Positions 6,279 through 7,503 of a stretch of DNA of 7,503 bases are shown here, piece after piece; positions within the stretch are counted from its first letter, which is position 1; every line of letters starts with the position of its first letter. Origin of the DNA: Kiritimatiellia bacterium (GTDB lineage: Bacteria > Verrucomicrobiota > Kiritimatiellia > RFP12 > UBA1067); the NCBI GenBank assembly GCA_017411125.1, contig JAFPNP010000363.1, positions 1 to 7,503 on the forward strand, given 5' to 3'. The translations under genes and the position numbers were made by a program. The notes beneath the pieces were generated by a model, which was not told the DNA's origin, ran no database searches, and worked only from the letters and a program-made list of their open reading frames with translations.

Positions 6279-6284
6279 GGTTTG

Positions 6285-6290
6285 CTCCTT
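6285..6290 (-). promoter_or_regulatory. Shine-Dalgarno site fixing the rubrerythrin start
   Basis: The minus strand reads AAGGAG within an A/G-rich run, six bases before the ATG at 6278. It marks the start that gives the normal rubrerythrin N-terminus. The 76-bp gap to polA shows no convincing -35/-10 pair, so rubrerythrin may be transcribed from upstream of or within polA. Confidence 0.8.
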
Positions 6291-6354
6291 CTTCTCTTTT
6301 TTTCTTTCCGCCACACCATCGTGGCGCGGCGGCAAATCAATTGCGGCGTGCGCG

Positions 6355-7503
6355 TCAATGCGCCTCCAGCCAGTTTCGTCCGGCACCCACTGACACCTCC
6401 AACGGCACGCCAAGATCCATCGCGCCTTCCATCTCGCGCTTCGCGATTTCCTTGACGGCATCAACCTCGCCGCGCGGCACGTCGAAAAGCAGTTCATCGT
6501 GTATCTGGAGAATCATTCTTGCTTTCAACTCTTTCGCCTTGAGCGCACGGTCCACCTTGACCATGGCAACCTTGACGAGGTCGGCCGCGGTACCCTGTAT
6601 GGGAGTGTTTATCGCATCCCGTTCCGCGCTCTGGCGAGCGGTCGCGTTGCGCGACGAGATGTCGCGCAAAGTACGACGGCGTCCGAGTGCCGTGACGGCG
6701 TAGCCGCTGTCTCGGGCGCGTGCAACGGCGGTATCCATGAAAGCCCGGATTTTCGGATACAACCTGAAGTACGTGTCGATCAGCTCCGCCGCCTCGCGGC
6801 GCGGTATCTGGAGACGCTGGGCGAGGCCGAAAGCGGACATTCCGTATATTATCCCGAAGTTCACCATCTTGCACTTGCTGCGCATTTCGGCAGTGACGAG
6901 CGGCGGCATCACGTCGTAGACGCGTGCGGCTGTCTCGCGGTGGATGTCCGCCCCGTGCGCAAAAGCGTCCAGCATCGCCTCGTCGCCGCTCATCGCCGCC
7001 ATGATGCGCAACTCTATCTGCGAGTAGTCGGCGGATACAAGCAGATGGTTCGAATCTCGGGGAATTACGGCGGCGCGAATCATCTTGCCGCGCTCCGTGC
7101 GCACGGGTATGTTCTGCAGATTCGGTTCCGACGAAGAAAGACGCCCGGTCTCAGTGAACGCCTGCGCGAACGTGGTGTGGATGCGCCCGTCCAGAGGGTC
7201 GATACAATGCGGAAGCTTGTCCACGTAGGTACCCTTCAATTTCGTGCAGGCGCGGTAGTCGAGAATCTGGCGCACTACGGGATGCGCGTCGATGATTTTC
7301 CGCAAAGTCTTCTCGTCCGTGGAATACTGCCCTTTCTCCGTCTTTCTGGCGGACGCGGGATAGAGCTTCAGCTTCTCGAAAAGCAGTTCACCGAGCTGTC
7401 TTGGCGAATCTATGTTCAGTCCGGGCTCATCTGCGGCGGAACGTATGGATTCGGAAAGCGACTCTATTTCCCGTTCAAGTTCGAGACCGAAGGCATGAAG
7501 CGC
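6355..7503 (-). CDS. polA: DNA polymerase I, C-terminal polymerase domain (5' part beyond window edge)
   Basis: The visible 382 residues are the C-terminal part of family A DNA polymerase I, which fills gaps and replaces RNA primers in replication and repair. The conserved blocks appear in order: [16 protein letters not shown] early in the fragment, [19 protein letters not shown], motif [12 protein letters not shown] (about 6997-7029, catalytic Asp), motif B running from R at 6882 to G at 6826 with [11 protein letters not shown], and motif [11 protein letters not shown] (about 6478-6507, second catalytic Asp). The protein ends in NWLEAH, the normal PolA terminus. The O-helix carries Phe (NFGIIYG), as in E. 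coli, rather than the Tyr seen in T7-like enzymes. All catalytic residues are intact. Whether the 5'-nuclease and 3'-5' exonuclease domains are present cannot be seen. Rubrerythrin follows in the same direction. Confidence 0.97.
   Translation of the reverse strand, partial: ALHAFGLELEREIESLSESIRSAADEPGLNIDSPRQLGELLFEKLKLYPASARKTEKGQYSTDEKTLRKIIDAHPVVRQILDYRACTKLKGTYVDKLPHCIDPLDGRIHTTFAQAFTETGRLSSSEPNLQNIPVRTERGKMIRAAVIPRDSNHLLVSADYSQIELRIMAAMSGDEAMLDAFAHGADIHRETAARVYDVMPPLVTAEMRSKCKMVNFGIIYGMSAFGLAQRLQIPRREAAELIDTYFRLYPKIRAFMDTAVARARDSGYAVTALGRRRTLRDISSRNATARQSAERDAINTPIQGTAADLVKVAMVKVDRALKAKELKARMILQIHDELLFDVPRGEVDAVKEIAKREMEGAMDLGVPLEVSVGAGRNWLEAH

Noticed and set aside
6309..6326. CGCCAC/GTGGCG hairpin between polA and rubrerythrin as a polA terminator
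   Set aside because: On the transcribed minus strand it is followed by an A-rich run, not a T-run, and on the plus strand no gene ends there.
5400..6455. Long plus-strand frame of 351 codons antisense to the glycosyltransferase and rubrerythrin
   Set aside because: It is a GC-rich shadow of two firmly identified genes on the opposite strand.
6279..6497. In-frame N-terminal extension of rubrerythrin to 6497
   Set aside because: It runs through the polA 3' end, gives an Arg/Trp-rich sequence unlike rubrerythrin, and a strong ribosome site precedes 6278.

Overview
The window is dense, GC-rich bacterial chromosome carrying eight protein-coding genes. The set fits an anaerobe: an Rnf-complex subunit, a rubrerythrin, and an ECF sigma factor encoded beside membrane proteins. 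A small membrane protein with terpenoid-cyclase-like repeats, the gene style and the GC content suggest a PVC-group organism such as Kiritimatiellota or Lentisphaerota. That placement is an impression from protein style, not a phylogenetic result.

Layout. Positions 1-697 (minus) hold the N-terminal half of rnfC, cut by the window edge. Positions 698-1097 are a 400-bp divergent intergenic region. It contains a good extended -10 promoter for rnfC, a striking array of three 16-bp dyads exactly 22 bp apart, and a probable promoter for the rightward operon. Positions 1098-4525 (plus) form a tight five-gene operon with stop/start overlaps or a 3-nt gap: TPR lipoprotein, CvpA-family membrane protein, ECF sigma factor, putative membrane-bound anti-sigma factor with a terpenoid-cyclase-like outer domain, and a membrane-tethered thioredoxin-fold protein with a CAWC motif. 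Its stop codon directly abuts the stop codon of a convergent GT4-family glycosyltransferase (4526-5653, minus). Upstream of that on the minus strand are rubrerythrin (5745-6278) and the C-terminal polymerase domain of DNA polymerase I (6355-7503, cut by the window edge).

How the genes may work together. The five-gene operon looks like an envelope-sensing unit: sigma factor, likely membrane-bound regulator, an integral membrane protein, a surface-anchored TPR protein and an extracytoplasmic thiol protein. The signal, the targets and the link to Rnf are not visible in the sequence. The most interesting non-coding element is the phased dyad array. It lies almost exactly midway between the two predicted divergent promoters and looks like an operator for a cooperatively binding dimeric regulator.
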